A stretch of 64,000 bases of DNA, from positions 21,739-85,738 of the forward strand of contig CAJUDA010000012.1 in NCBI GenBank assembly GCA_910584875.1. The letters run 5' to 3'. Shown in pieces: positions 8,356 through 16,982 of this stretch. The stretch's first letter is position 1; each line of letters begins with the position of its first letter. This stretch comes from an uncultured Eubacterium sp. GTDB lineage: Bacteria > Bacillota > Clostridia > Lachnospirales > Lachnospiraceae. A program made the position numbers and the translations under genes. The notes below the pieces were generated by a model. It was not told the origin of the DNA, ran no database searches, and saw only the letters and a list, made by a program, of their open reading frames with translations.

Positions 8356-9114
8356 TTAATTCGATTCTCCTATCCGCTCAAAAACAAAATGGTTGTCCCC
8401 GGACTTCTTTTTATTGAACCGATATCCCATGTAATTAAATCTTTTCAGTTTGTCCGGGTCCTCAATCTTTTTTTCAGCCATGAAGCGAACCATCTGTCCC
8501 ACCGCCATCCGTGTCATGACCGCTCTGCCTTTTGCCTCGCCCTCACTGGTCAGCTCAAGAAAACGGATCGTAATATAGCGGTCATTTTCCTCCAGATATC
8601 TTCTCATGCATCTTTCATATGCCTCCGATACTAGACTTATGATAACGCCGCTCTCATCTCTCACTTTGTCATAAAGTCTTCCGCCCCAGAAATCAAACAG
8701 ATCACGACTGCGCCCTATCTTCACCTTCGATCCCAGCGGCAAACGATACGGCGTCACACCATCCAGCGGTTTTAATACACCATAAAACCCGGACAGGATC
8801 CGCAGATGCTCCTGAAGATAAGCAATCTCTTTCTCTTCAAACAGGGGAACGCTCATATACCGGTAAACACCACCAATATATGAATAGATCGCCGGCGTCA
8901 GTCCCTGCCGCAGATCCATATGGTTCAGACGTTCTAAATTCTCTTTCGCGATCCCTTTACTGCCACCCCACAATGTAAGTAAGGTCTTACGGGACTGCTT
9001 CCTCATCCACGCCAGTATTTTCTCCGTCTGACCGAGATATACCGGCAGCCCTTCCGGTTCGGGGGCATCCTGTACTGAACTCATCTTGTCTGATGATGGT
9101 AAAATAATCCTCAT
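8356..9114 (-). CDS. yaaA: YaaA family (UPF0246) peroxide-stress protein
   Basis: A 252-residue member of the UPF0246/DUF328 family. Family marks are the start MRIILPSSDKM, LWGGSKGIAKENLERLN, AIYSYIGGVYRYM, LRILSGFYGVLKPLDGVTPYRL (in two pieces), GRSRDLFDFWGGRL and the end FNYMGYRFNKKKSGDNHFVF. In Escherichia coli YaaA lowers free iron during peroxide stress and binds DNA; the same role here is inferred from family membership. It lies between metG and tatD, 19 bp and 1 bp away respectively, so it is almost certainly in the same transcript. The symbol is the E. coli name and is not the small S4 protein also called yaaA in Bacillus. Confidence 0.9.
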   Translation of the reverse strand: MRIILPSSDKMSSVQDAPEPEGLPVYLGQTEKILAWMRKQSRKTLLTLWGGSKGIAKENLERLNHMDLRQGLTPAIYSYIGGVYRYMSVPLFEEKEIAYLQEHLRILSGFYGVLKPLDGVTPYRLPLGSKVKIGRSRDLFDFWGGRLYDKVRDESGVIISLVSEAYERCMRRYLEENDRYITIRFLELTSEGEAKGRAVMTRMAVGQMVRFMAEKKIEDPDKLKRFNYMGYRFNKKKSGDNHFVFERIGESN

Positions 9115-9133
9115 TCTATCTTCTCCTTATCTC

Positions 9134-11104
9134 TCAGCAGATCTCCGCACCTGCCGGCATCGTTTTATCCGGCGTCATCAGGGCAAGCTTGCCATCGGCA
9201 TCCTCTGCGCACAAAAGCATGCCCTCAGACAGCACGCCGGCAAGTTTCGCCGGTTTCAGATTGACCAGGACCATCACCTTTTTGCCCACCATATCCTCTG
9301 GCGAATAATACTTCTTGATCCCGGAAACGATCTGTTTGACCTCACTGCCGATCTTCACCTTGGAACAGAGCAGTTTCTTTGACTTCGGCACCTCTTCGCA
9401 GGCGATGATCTCGCCCACCTGGAACTGCATTTTCATAAAATCATCAAAGGTGATCTCCGGCTTTGCCTCGATATCGATCCCCTCCTCTGAGGATCCGTCG
9501 TCCGTTGCTCCCTCTGCCGGAGCGTCTCCTGCCTCTGCCTTTGCCGCCACTTCCTTCAGTACCTCTTCCACATCCAGTCTGGCAAAAAGGATCTCCGGTT
9601 TTTCGACTACCTTTGTGCCGGACGGATACGCGCCAAAGGAACCAAGATCTGCCAGTTCACAGCTTTCCGCATGGATCTGCGACAGTATCTTCCCTGCTGT
9701 TTCCGGCATAAAGGAGCCCAGTAAGACAGCGCCAGTACGGATGCCCTCCATCAGATTGTAGAGAACCGTGGCAAGCCGGTCCTTCTTTGCCTCCTCTTTG
9801 GCAAGCACCCATGGTTCGGTCTCATCGATATATTTGTTGCAGCGCTTAAATAACGTAAAGATCTCCGTGATGGCGTCGGCGACGCGGAGCTGGTCCATCT
9901 TCTCAGTCACCCGGCCCGGCGCTGCTTCTGCCACGGCGATGAGATCGGCATCCATCGTATCGGAAACGCCTTTATTCTCAACTACCCCGCCAAAATATTT
10001 ATTACTCATCGAGATGGTGCGGTTCACCAGATTGCCAAGCGTATTGGCAAGATCCGAATTCATGCGCTCCACCATAAGCTCCCATGTAATGACGCCATCA
10101 TTCTCAAAGGGCATCTCATGCAGCACGAAATAGCGCACGGCATCCACGCCAAACCGTTCCACCAGTTCATCCGCATACAGTACGTTTCCCTTGCTCTTGC
10201 TCATCTTGCCGTCACCCTGTAAGAGCCACGGATGACCAAACACCTGCTTCGGCAGCGGGATATCCAGCGCCATCAGGATGATCGGCCAGTAGATCGTATG
10301 GAAACGGATGATGTCCTTGCCGATGAGATGCAGGTCTGCCGGCCAGTATCTGCCATAAAGCTCCCCATGATCACCGTCTGCATCGTAACCAAGCCCGGTA
10401 ATATAGTTGCTGAGTGCATCCAGCCATACATATACGATATGCCCCGGATCAAAGTCCACCGGAATCCCCCACTGAAAACTGGTACGGGACACACAGAGAT
10501 CCTGCAGACCCGGTTTCAGGAAATTGTTCACCATCTCATTTTTTCTGGACTCCGGCTGGATGAATTCCGGGTGATCCTCGATATGCTTCATCAGCCGGTC
10601 CTGATATTTACTGAGTTTCAGGAAATACGCCTCTTCCTTTGCCGGCTGGCACTCCCTGCCACAGTCCGGGCACTTGCCGTCCACCAGCTGGGACGGGGTA
10701 AAGAAAGATTCACAGGGCGTACAGTACATTCCTTCATAATGCCCTTTATAAATATCACCTTTTTCATATAATTTTTTAAATATTTTTTTGATCTGTTTTT
10801 CATGATCTTCATCCGTCGTACGGATAAATTTGTCATAAGACGTATTCATCAGATCCCAGATCCTTTTGATCTCTGTCGATACCTGATCAACAAACTGCTT
10901 TGGTGAGATCCCCGCCTCTTCTGCTTTTAGTTCGATCTTCTGTCCATGTTCATCCGTTCCTGTCTGGAAACGCACGTCATATCCCTGAAACCGCTTGTAG
11001 CGCACGATGGCGTCCGCCAGTACGATCTCATAGGTATTTCCAATATGCGGCTTGCCTGATGTGTAGGCAATGGCTGTCGTCAGATAATATGGTTTCTTCT
11101 CCAT
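9134..11104 (-). CDS. metG: Methionyl-tRNA synthetase with C-terminal tRNA-binding domain
   Basis: A class I synthetase of 656 residues that charges tRNA-Met. The HIGH motif is KPHIGNTYE (about 18-26) and the KMSKS motif is intact (near 300). A four-cysteine zinc knuckle is present: CTPCESFFTP followed by CPDCGREC. The C-terminal 105 residues (from about 550, ITFDDFMKMQFQVGEI to the end) are the EMAP/Trbp111-type tRNA-binding domain that also dimerises the enzyme; a Glu/Ala/Ser-rich linker (about 515-548) joins it. GGAGG lies ahead of the ATG. It heads the metG-yaaA-tatD-rsmA run. No T-box is visible; a terminator-like hairpin at 11137-11162 lies just ahead of the gene. Confidence 0.97.
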   Translation of the reverse strand: MEKKPYYLTTAIAYTSGKPHIGNTYEIVLADAIVRYKRFQGYDVRFQTGTDEHGQKIELKAEEAGISPKQFVDQVSTEIKRIWDLMNTSYDKFIRTTDEDHEKQIKKIFKKLYEKGDIYKGHYEGMYCTPCESFFTPSQLVDGKCPDCGRECQPAKEEAYFLKLSKYQDRLMKHIEDHPEFIQPESRKNEMVNNFLKPGLQDLCVSRTSFQWGIPVDFDPGHIVYVWLDALSNYITGLGYDADGDHGELYGRYWPADLHLIGKDIIRFHTIYWPIILMALDIPLPKQVFGHPWLLQGDGKMSKSKGNVLYADELVERFGVDAVRYFVLHEMPFENDGVITWELMVERMNSDLANTLGNLVNRTISMSNKYFGGVVENKGVSDTMDADLIAVAEAAPGRVTEKMDQLRVADAITEIFTLFKRCNKYIDETEPWVLAKEEAKKDRLATVLYNLMEGIRTGAVLLGSFMPETAGKILSQIHAESCELADLGSFGAYPSGTKVVEKPEILFARLDVEEVLKEVAAKAEAGDAPAEGATDDGSSEEGIDIEAKPEITFDDFMKMQFQVGEIIACEEVPKSKKLLCSKVKIGSEVKQIVSGIKKYYSPEDMVGKKVMVLVNLKPAKLAGVLSEGMLLCAEDADGKLALMTPDKTMPAGAEIC

Positions 11105-11136
11105 AAATAATTCCTCCAGATATTTACTTTACAGGA

Positions 11137-11162
11137 AAAACCCGTCTGAAAAGGCGGGTTTT
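11137..11162 (-). terminator. Rho-independent terminator-like hairpin ahead of metG
   Basis: On the minus strand AAAACCCG pairs with CGGGTTTT around a loop of about 10 bases, followed by a short T run. It separates the truncated ABC gene from metG. It may terminate transcription entering from the accessory patch, or act as a simple leader hairpin of metG. Confidence 0.6.
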
Positions 11163-11218
11163 CATGCGTCCTTCATTATTTATCTATTGTAGGAAAAAAC
11201 AGGAAGATTGTCAAGAAA

Positions 11219-11632
11219 TTACTTTGCCGCAATGTCCTGCATTTTTATGATCCTCCCACATCTCCCTGCCACCTCTTCATCGTGTGTCACGATCAGGATC
11301 GTATGCCCCTCCTGGTTCAAATGACTCAGTAATTCCATAATCTCACCGGATGTCACCTGATCCAGCGCCCCTGTCGGCTCGTCAGCCAGAATGATCCGGG
11401 GACGGTTCACCAGTGCCCGGGCGATAGCAACTCTTTGTTTTTGCCCCCCTGATAACTGCGACGGTTTTTTCCCCTCTTCCTTTTCCAGTCCAACCTTCCC
11501 TAACATTTCCCGGCAGCGGCCTGCTTTTTCTTTTTTTGAAATTTTCTTAGCTGAATATAAATTGTAGATATCCATAGCCATCTTTACATTTTCATAGGCA
11601 GTTAATTCCGGGATCAGATGAAAACTATCCAT
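11219..11632 (-). pseudogene. ABC transporter ATPase remnant, N-terminally truncated
   Basis: Only the second half of an MacB/LolD-type ABC ATPase is present (137 residues). Visible motifs are SFHLIPELTAYENV (the region just after the Q-loop), signature LSGGQKQRVAIARAL, Walker B IILADEPTGALD and the H-loop VTHDE. The Walker A loop and everything before it are missing, and the frame upstream of the Met runs only about 14 residues (RIGCDGFVLGKN) to a stop. The Q-loop Gln is also disrupted. Without Walker A it cannot bind ATP normally, so it is a decaying fragment. No permease gene is beside it. Confidence 0.8.
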
Positions 11633-11640
11633 ATTTTTTC

Positions 11641-11793
11641 CTAAAACAAAACCGTCACACCCGATTCTTTATAAATCCAGTCATAGTATATTCTTTGCAA
11701 TCCATTGCGATTGTGATACTCTTTTAGAGGTACAAATTTGAATTCCCACTTGAGATCTTTTAGGGATTTAATAACTGCTATATCTTGATGGAA
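11641..11793 (-). pseudogene. Possible C-terminal remnant of an unidentified gene
   Basis: Between the GyrI-like gene and the ABC remnant, the minus strand has a 50-codon open stretch that begins FHQDIAVIKSLKDLKWEF, continues through LQRIYYDWIYKESG and ends at a TAG at 11641-11643. It has protein-like composition but no start codon with a ribosome binding site, and an in-frame stop lies immediately upstream at 11794-11796. I do not recognise the family. It could be the tail of a gene disrupted with the ABC operon, or chance. Confidence 0.3.
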
Positions 11794-11825
11794 CTATGTA
11801 GATGTGAATCGATGCGGAAGATTCG

Positions 11826-12326
11826 TTAAATCTTCTCCACGGGCACAGCGGTTCTTGCCCCCGTTTCTGCTTCTGCACCCATCCCCAATACCGGAGCCTT
11901 ATCAGACCTTTTCCAACCAAATTGTTCAAAAGGGTAGTTTTCAATAGCCTCGTTCAAAATCCCGATGGCTATATCAAAATTATTCTGATCTTCAAAGGGC
12001 ATCCCATTAAAATATAAATATGTACAAGGTGGAAGTTCTGCAATTTCGTATCCATCAGGGAGTGATTTGTTATACTCCAATGGAACTTCAACAAAAAATG
12101 CATTGCCGCTTGTTCCAGGTCTGATCAGGCTCTTTGGCAAACGACCGCCTGCACCTGTATCAAATGCTTCGGGAATACGATTAAAATAGCCTTCCCATTC
12201 GCATCCGACTTCTTCGCAGGCAGAAAAATAATCAGTAGCGGTTATGTGACGCAAAAAAATCAATTTTCGCGCTGGACGCTCAACTACCGTAACTGTGACA
12301 ACTTTTGATACTTTCTCTTTTTCCAT
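11826..12326 (-). CDS. GyrI-like / AraC effector-binding domain protein
   Basis: A 166-residue soluble protein that reads as a stand-alone effector-binding domain of the AraC/BmrR/GyrI (SOUL-like) type. It begins with VTVTVVERPARKLIFLRH, has a central segment of small and aromatic residues (GYFNRIPEAFDTG) and the typical late segment YEIAELPPCTYLYFNG followed by IGILNEAIENYPFE. There is no DNA-binding domain, so it would act as a small-molecule binding protein or modulate gyrase or a regulator. It is a single gene in the accessory patch with an A/T-rich leader. Assignment is by fold-level recognition and is moderately sure. Confidence 0.65.
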   Translation of the reverse strand: MEKEKVSKVVTVTVVERPARKLIFLRHITATDYFSACEEVGCEWEGYFNRIPEAFDTGAGGRLPKSLIRPGTSGNAFFVEVPLEYNKSLPDGYEIAELPPCTYLYFNGMPFEDQNNFDIAIGILNEAIENYPFEQFGWKRSDKAPVLGMGAEAETGARTAVPVEKI

Positions 12327-12391
12327 TGATTCTACACCTTCTTTTTATATATTGTGAAAGGAATTTTAATTCTCCCAATTATTGTATCTGT

Positions 12392-12826
12392 TTAATAGTA
12401 CCGTTCCATTAACTCATATATTTTTTTCTCTTTTTCCTTGTCCAAATAATATATGATCATTTTGTTACTATTTTCTGGATCATTTGTTCTAAAAGAAGAA
12501 CTTCCATCTGTTATAAGGGTAAAACTTTTATCATCTTTAATACACTGCACATAACCAATGTACCCATAAGTCAAATCTGTATTTTCTGTTTCTTTAACCT
12601 CTGCCTCTTGAAACAGTTTCAGCATCTCTTCTCTGTCTTTGCCTGTTACCTCTCTCTTATTTCCATTACTGCCATTCAAAATTATCAGCTGGTCCGGTTC
12701 CATAAACTGGCTTCCCACTACATCTGCCAGTGTTTTTGGTGAATAGAAGTGAAAGTAAGCTGCCACCAGTACAACGCACGCCACTACGACAGTTAAAATC
12801 AGTATTAATTTCTTTTTTATTGGCAT
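12392..12826 (-). CDS. Small membrane-anchored protein, downstream copy of a tandem paralogous pair
   Basis: A 144-residue protein with one N-terminal membrane helix (about residues 7-26) and a short outside domain. It is clearly a duplicate of the next gene upstream: both share AAYFHF, SPKTLADVVGS, FMEPDQLIIL and GSNGNKRE, then diverge. The conserved segment is followed by a predicted small alpha/beta domain ending IIYYLDKEKEKKIYELM. I do not recognise a named family. The two genes are 23 bp apart and run in the same direction, probably as one transcript. Real-gene status is supported by the preserved reading frame in both copies in spite of strong divergence in the second half. Confidence 0.72.
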   Translation of the reverse strand: MPIKKKLILILTVVVACVVLVAAYFHFYSPKTLADVVGSQFMEPDQLIILNGSNGNKREVTGKDREEMLKLFQEAEVKETENTDLTYGYIGYVQCIKDDKSFTLITDGSSSFRTNDPENSNKMIIYYLDKEKEKKIYELMERYY

Positions 12827-12849
12827 AATACCTCCCCGTTCAGCGCCAT

Positions 12850-13278
12850 TTAATAGGAAAGTTTCATTTTTTCCCTTATCTTTTTCCCGCCTTCCTTTTC
12901 CATATAATATACGATCATTCTGTCACTATCATCTGGATCAATAATTTTAAAAGAAGATTCCACATGTGTTAAAAGGTTAAAACGGTTCTCCCCTTTTGTA
13001 AATTGTATACAGCTTGCACCATGCGTTAATTCAATATTCTCACTATCCAGTATCTTTACCGTCCGAAGTAGCTCCAGCATTTCTTCCCGCTCTTCCTTCT
13101 TTAATTCCCTTTTGTTTCCATTACTGCCATCCAATATTATCAGCTGGTCCGGTTCCATAAACTTGCTTCCCACGACATCTGCCAGTGTTTTTGGTGAGCG
13201 AAAGTGAAAGTAAGCTGCCACCAGTACAACGCCCGCCACTATGACAGCTGCTGTCAAAAATAAAGTCCTTTTCTTCAT
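12850..13278 (-). CDS. Small membrane-anchored protein, upstream copy of a tandem paralogous pair
   Basis: Paralogue of the neighbouring downstream gene, with the same plan: a membrane helix (about 5-23), the shared segment SPKTLADVVGSKFMEPDQLI and a domain ending MIVYYMEKEGGKKI. I take the ATG at 13278 as start because GGGAG lies nine bases before it; a GTG two codons earlier is possible. About half of the residues differ from the other copy, mostly in the C-terminal half, so the duplication is not recent. The 5' leader is AT-rich. No function can be given; both look like small surface or stress-type proteins of a kind common in Lachnospiraceae. Confidence 0.72.
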   Translation of the reverse strand: MKKRTLFLTAAVIVAGVVLVAAYFHFRSPKTLADVVGSKFMEPDQLIILDGSNGNKRELKKEEREEMLELLRTVKILDSENIELTHGASCIQFTKGENRFNLLTHVESSFKIIDPDDSDRMIVYYMEKEGGKKIREKMKLSY

Positions 13279-13411
13279 ACACACAATCTCCCTCTCCCCA
13301 TCTATTTAACAGAAATTATTTAATATTCGTTGTATTACCTGCTCCCACTATAACATACCGTTTTTTCCAATGCAAGCGCAATGCGACAAGCGGTCAAAAA
13401 ACGCGACGAAC

Positions 13412-13572
13412 GGCAAAAAAGCGTCGTGATAATCCGACGCTTTCAAGAACGACCTTTGGTCGTTCTTGCTCCGCAGGAGGGAATTTTCCTATTTAGGCAA
13501 AAAAGCGTCGTGATAATCCGACGCTTCCAAGAACGACCTCTGGTCGTTCTTGCTCCGCAAAAGGAAAACTTT
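13412..13572. repeat. Tandem duplication of an 84-bp double-hairpin unit
   Basis: Two head-to-tail copies with an 84-bp period (13412-13495 and 13496 to about 13572). Each unit holds two perfect inverted repeats: GCGTCG/CGACGC around an 8-base loop, and CAAGAACGACC/GGTCGTTCTTG around a 3-base loop. In copy 2 the loop and one flank differ by single bases (TTT to TCT, TTTC to TTCC), keeping the stems intact. The unit is intergenic, between the small membrane protein genes and the GH43 terminator. The remaining gap at 13285-13411 shows nothing further that I can support. Confidence 0.85.
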
Positions 13573-13584
13573 CCTGCCCAATTA

Positions 13585-13636
13585 AAAAGAAAGTAAGATT
13601 CCGGTCCGCATAAAGCCGGTGGAATCTTACTTTCCT
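13585..13636 (-). terminator. Rho-independent terminator of the GH43 gene
   Basis: A 14-bp perfect stem (GAAAGTAAGATTCC with GGAATCTTACTTTC) with a smaller CCGG-containing inner stem, followed on the minus strand by CTTTTTAATT. It lies about 45 bp past the stop of the 779-residue GH43 gene. Confidence 0.85.
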
Positions 13637-13678
13637 TTTCTATTGATTGATTTTGAACTTTACATACTGTCCACTTTT

Positions 13679-16018
13679 TTACTGATTCAGGATCGGAAGC
13701 CCGTTCTCGCCCCATGCAACCTTGCGGATCCTTGCGCTGCGGCACGGATCATAGAGAGAATCCTGATCCCCTCTGGCACGGCCGCATTTGTTTTCGTAGC
13801 AGTCTCTTCCGCGTGAATGATAGACAAAGATATCATTTCCATCCTCATCCTTGGTAAAGGAATTGTGCCCCGGTCCGTATTCATCCACCAGATCCTCGGA
13901 AGTAAGGGCAGGTGTCGTCTGCTTCGTCCAGGAATTAATATCCATCAGATCGGCTGATGCATCGGCATACAGATAACCGATACAGTATTCTGGTCCTGTA
14001 CCTGATGCCGAGTATGCCACGATCACTTTACCATTATGCTGCACTACCGATGGTCCTTCGTTCACTGCGAATGTCGCGCACTCCCAGTAATATTCTGGTC
14101 TGGTGAGACACACGGGATTGGTGATCGTCTTCCACGGCTCATCCGGGTTGATCTGCGCCATATACAGATTGGACGCCGGTCCCTGCTGTGCCCATATCAC
14201 ATAGTGCTTTCCATTGCATTCAAAATAAGTCATATCCAGTGAAAATCTGGTGAAGGAGAAGGTATCTCCGGACACTGCCTGGAATTTACCCATTTCTTCC
14301 CAGGAATCATTATAGGGATCCTGTCCCGTACACCGAAGTACACAGCAGTTGATCAACCACCGGTCTGTCGTGCTGCTGCTTCCGGCATAGTACATATACC
14401 ATTTACCGCCGATGTAATGCATTTCCGGAGCCCAGATAAAACGATGGGACTGATTGCTAGCCGTCGGCTTAAATATCACCTTTTCTTCCGCATCTTTCAA
14501 ACCATTTAATGTCTCCGACCTTCTCAAAACGACTCTGTCATATCCATCCGCATCATTTTCACTATACATTGGGAAGGATGCTGTGAAGTAATAATACTGT
14601 TTTCCATCTTCTCCAACTCCTCTGGTAATGTACGGATCTGCCCGGTCTTTGATAAAGACATCTGATTTCGTTCCCTTTGCCTTTACGTTTTTCACCTTTG
14701 TATCATTGTACAATTTTGTTACCTGGGCATCTGTTTTTGCCTCCTGCCATACCTGTACTTCCCTTACAAAGCCCATCCACGAAGGATCTTTATAAGAAGA
14801 CTTCCCGATATAGGCAACGATATCATTTCCAAAATCACTGAGTTTCTTCGTTAATTTCACAGTTCCAGCCTTCGCACCGTTGAGGTATCCTGTGATACTT
14901 CCCGGCTTGATCACCGTCACATAATGATTCCATCCCGCTTCCGTAATAGGCGCATTGACACCGTTTGCTGCCTCTGTCGGGCTGAGTCCCGCTTCTGTCG
15001 TCCACGGCGCTGCCGCATTCGTTGTATTCGTCACAACGGATTTCATGCGTCCATCGAGATTGCTCGGATTCAGCAGCCAGTAAGCGGATGGACCTGGATC
15101 GTCTTCCTTTGTTCCCACAAACATGGCGCTTGTATTTTTCTTATAACTGTAATTTCTCAGCCAGATCGAAATCGTCAATGTATCCTTTCCTGCAAATGCC
15201 TTTTCTGGCAATTTGATATATCCGCCATTGTCCAGCAGGAGAGACTGGTTTTCCTGTATCTGCGGATTAACGCCTACAAGCTCGCCATGATTTCCTTTGC
15301 CAGACTGGTCTGTCAGATAAGCACCATCCGCACTGCACGTCATATTATAATGAAGGATTTCTGTACTCTGCACCGTGCTGGTACCCGCTGTAACCGTGAT
15401 CCCTGCTGTCCGTGTCGCTGTTCCATCTGCGGTCTTGATCTTTGCCTGCAGGATCGCTGCACCTGTTTTCAACGCTTTCACCGTCACTGCTTTCTTTGAT
15501 TTTCCAGAAAGGGTCACCACATCGCCCCCCTTTGTCACTGACCATTTTACACTTTTCACCGCCAGACCTGTTGTATTTTTGATCGTAATCTTCTGGCTGC
15601 TTCCCGTTTTCAAACTGATTTTTTCAGTGCTGAGCTTTAATGTCTTTTTCGTAACCGGTTTCGTCACGCTTACCTTCACCTTGCTGGTATACGTTTTGGA
15701 ACCGGCTTTAATCTTAGCCCGCACTGTTGCCGTACCTTTTTTCCTGCCTTTGATGGTCACACCGGATTTGGATTTTTTAGACAGTTTGATAACCGAAGAT
15801 CCTTTTATGACCTTCCATTTCACACTCCGGATCTTCTTCCCAGACGAATTTCTGACCTTGACTCTCTTACTCTTTTTCTCTCTCACCTGCAGAGTCTTTT
15901 TACTGAGCGAGACTCCTTTTTTCTTTGCTGCCTGGATATCATCCGGCAAAGAAAAAGGAACGACTGCCATAGCAGCTGCCAGTAACACCGCAAGCGGTTT
16001 TTGCCAATTTTTTCTCAT
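13679..16018 (-). CDS. Secreted GH43 glycosidase with Ig-like and LamG-type domains (probable arabinan-active enzyme)
   Basis: A 779-residue exported enzyme. Order: signal peptide (1-30, cleavage near DIQAA), two lysine-rich Ig-like (Big_2-type) domains (about 35-120 and 126-213), a LamG/concanavalin-type domain (about 220-440, HYNMTCSADGAYLTDQSGKG) and a C-terminal GH43 five-bladed propeller (about 455-779). Catalytic features are visible: KDRADPYI (general base Asp), APEMHYIGGKWYMYYAG, and NEGPSVVQHNGKVIVAYSAS (acid Glu), plus GPGHNSF. GH43 enzymes with this plan are arabinanases or arabinofuranosidases; the exact substrate cannot be read. It has no sortase motif, so the Ig-like repeats may bind it to the wall. 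It diverges from the AraC gene, its likely regulator. Confidence 0.9.
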   Translation of the reverse strand: MRKNWQKPLAVLLAAAMAVVPFSLPDDIQAAKKKGVSLSKKTLQVREKKSKRVKVRNSSGKKIRSVKWKVIKGSSVIKLSKKSKSGVTIKGRKKGTATVRAKIKAGSKTYTSKVKVSVTKPVTKKTLKLSTEKISLKTGSSQKITIKNTTGLAVKSVKWSVTKGGDVVTLSGKSKKAVTVKALKTGAAILQAKIKTADGTATRTAGITVTAGTSTVQSTEILHYNMTCSADGAYLTDQSGKGNHGELVGVNPQIQENQSLLLDNGGYIKLPEKAFAGKDTLTISIWLRNYSYKKNTSAMFVGTKEDDPGPSAYWLLNPSNLDGRMKSVVTNTTNAAAPWTTEAGLSPTEAANGVNAPITEAGWNHYVTVIKPGSITGYLNGAKAGTVKLTKKLSDFGNDIVAYIGKSSYKDPSWMGFVREVQVWQEAKTDAQVTKLYNDTKVKNVKAKGTKSDVFIKDRADPYITRGVGEDGKQYYYFTASFPMYSENDADGYDRVVLRRSETLNGLKDAEEKVIFKPTASNQSHRFIWAPEMHYIGGKWYMYYAGSSSTTDRWLINCCVLRCTGQDPYNDSWEEMGKFQAVSGDTFSFTRFSLDMTYFECNGKHYVIWAQQGPASNLYMAQINPDEPWKTITNPVCLTRPEYYWECATFAVNEGPSVVQHNGKVIVAYSASGTGPEYCIGYLYADASADLMDINSWTKQTTPALTSEDLVDEYGPGHNSFTKDEDGNDIFVYHSRGRDCYENKCGRARGDQDSLYDPCRSARIRKVAWGENGLPILNQ

Positions 16019-16117
16019 AATGAATCCTCCTGACCTATAGATTTAGAATCGATTTGTGATTAATGGTATTTTACTATGGGACAGGGAAGAAAGTCTATGA
16101 TTGGAACTGCCAAAAAC

Positions 16118-16146
16118 TTGTCTTTTTCTGTTTTTTATGATATGAT
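16118..16146 (+). promoter_or_regulatory. Probable promoter of the AraC-type regulator
   Basis: TTGTCT (16118-16123) and TATGAT (16141-16146) with a 17-base spacer, about 50 bases ahead of the ATG at 16194. The GH43 and araC starts are only 175 bp apart, so a shared operator is plausible, but I see no clear inverted repeat. Confidence 0.5.
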
Positions 16147-16193
16147 GATTGAACAATAATATTGGGTTTTCCATGGTTCAGGGGTGGTAAAAT

Positions 16194-16982
16194 ATGATAA
16201 AAATTGTTGATATTGGATATCAGTTTGTACATGTAGGCGGTTTTGAGATAAGCCGCCCGGAAGGTTCCGGCGATTACCTTTTTCTTTATCTGCGCTGCCC
16301 CACAGAAGTATTTCTGGATGGTGCCTACAGACAGCTCCCAGCTGAAACCTATCTGGTCTTTGATAAAGGGACTCCCCAGATTTACAGAAAATGGGACGCT
16401 CATTTCATCAATGACTTCATCCATTTTGATTTTGACACCTATGACCAGTATTTTGAAAAACTGGGCATTCCGTTTAATACGCCTTTCCATCTCCAAAATA
16501 ATACGGAGATCATAGCGATGACCTCCGATCTCCTGCTTGAATTTTTCAGTAACAGCAAAGATCACGAAAATGTCATGGCAGAAAAAGCAGACGAACTCTT
16601 CCATAAATTAGCAGAATTATACCATTTTTCTAATGAACACAGTAAGAAAATAAACGATTACCGCACTGCATTGACAGCACTGCGGCAAAAAATCCTGACC
16701 CGCCAGTATTGTCCGGATAATATCGAAGAGGTTGCCGGACAAATGAATATGAGTGTGTCCTATCTCCAGCATCTCTATAAGAATTTTTTTAAAAATTCCA
16801 TTCACCAGGATATCATCCATGCCCGTATGGAACAGGCTTCACACCTGCTGGTACACACCGGACACTCCATCAGCAGGATCGCCCGGTTGTGCGGTTATGA
16901 TAACACCGAACATTTTTCACGGAGTTTCAAAAAATATAAGGGGGCGTCTCCCCGCACCTACCGGAAGAACCATCTGTACTAG
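16194..16982 (+). CDS. AraC family transcriptional regulator
   Basis: A 262-residue regulator. The N-terminal half (about 1-140) is a cupin-like sensing domain (GSGDYLFLYLRCPTEVFLDG, YLVFDKGTPQIY), and the C-terminal 100 residues form the double helix-turn-helix of the AraC family: NIEEVAGQMNMSVSYLQHLY for the first and HSISRIARLCGYDNTEHFSR for the second, then the FKKYKGASPRTYRK hallmark. The ATG has GGGGTGG upstream. It probably activates the divergent GH43 gene and the GH42/GH43 genes nearby in response to plant sugars; this is inferred from position. The stop codon TAG is part of the palindromic repeat at 16980-17029. Confidence 0.93.
   Translation: MIKIVDIGYQFVHVGGFEISRPEGSGDYLFLYLRCPTEVFLDGAYRQLPAETYLVFDKGTPQIYRKWDAHFINDFIHFDFDTYDQYFEKLGIPFNTPFHLQNNTEIIAMTSDLLLEFFSNSKDHENVMAEKADELFHKLAELYHFSNEHSKKINDYRTALTALRQKILTRQYCPDNIEEVAGQMNMSVSYLQHLYKNFFKNSIHQDIIHARMEQASHLLVHTGHSISRIARLCGYDNTEHFSRSFKKYKGASPRTYRKNHLY

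Noticed and set aside
13412..13572. CRISPR array
   Set aside because: Only two long units placed directly next to each other, with internal hairpins and no spacers.
13381..13596. 71-codon open frame on the plus strand containing two copies of a QKSVVIIRRFQERPLVVLAPQ-like segment
   Set aside because: It is the translation of the tandem 84-bp hairpin repeat; no ribosome binding site, and a similar open frame exists on the other strand.
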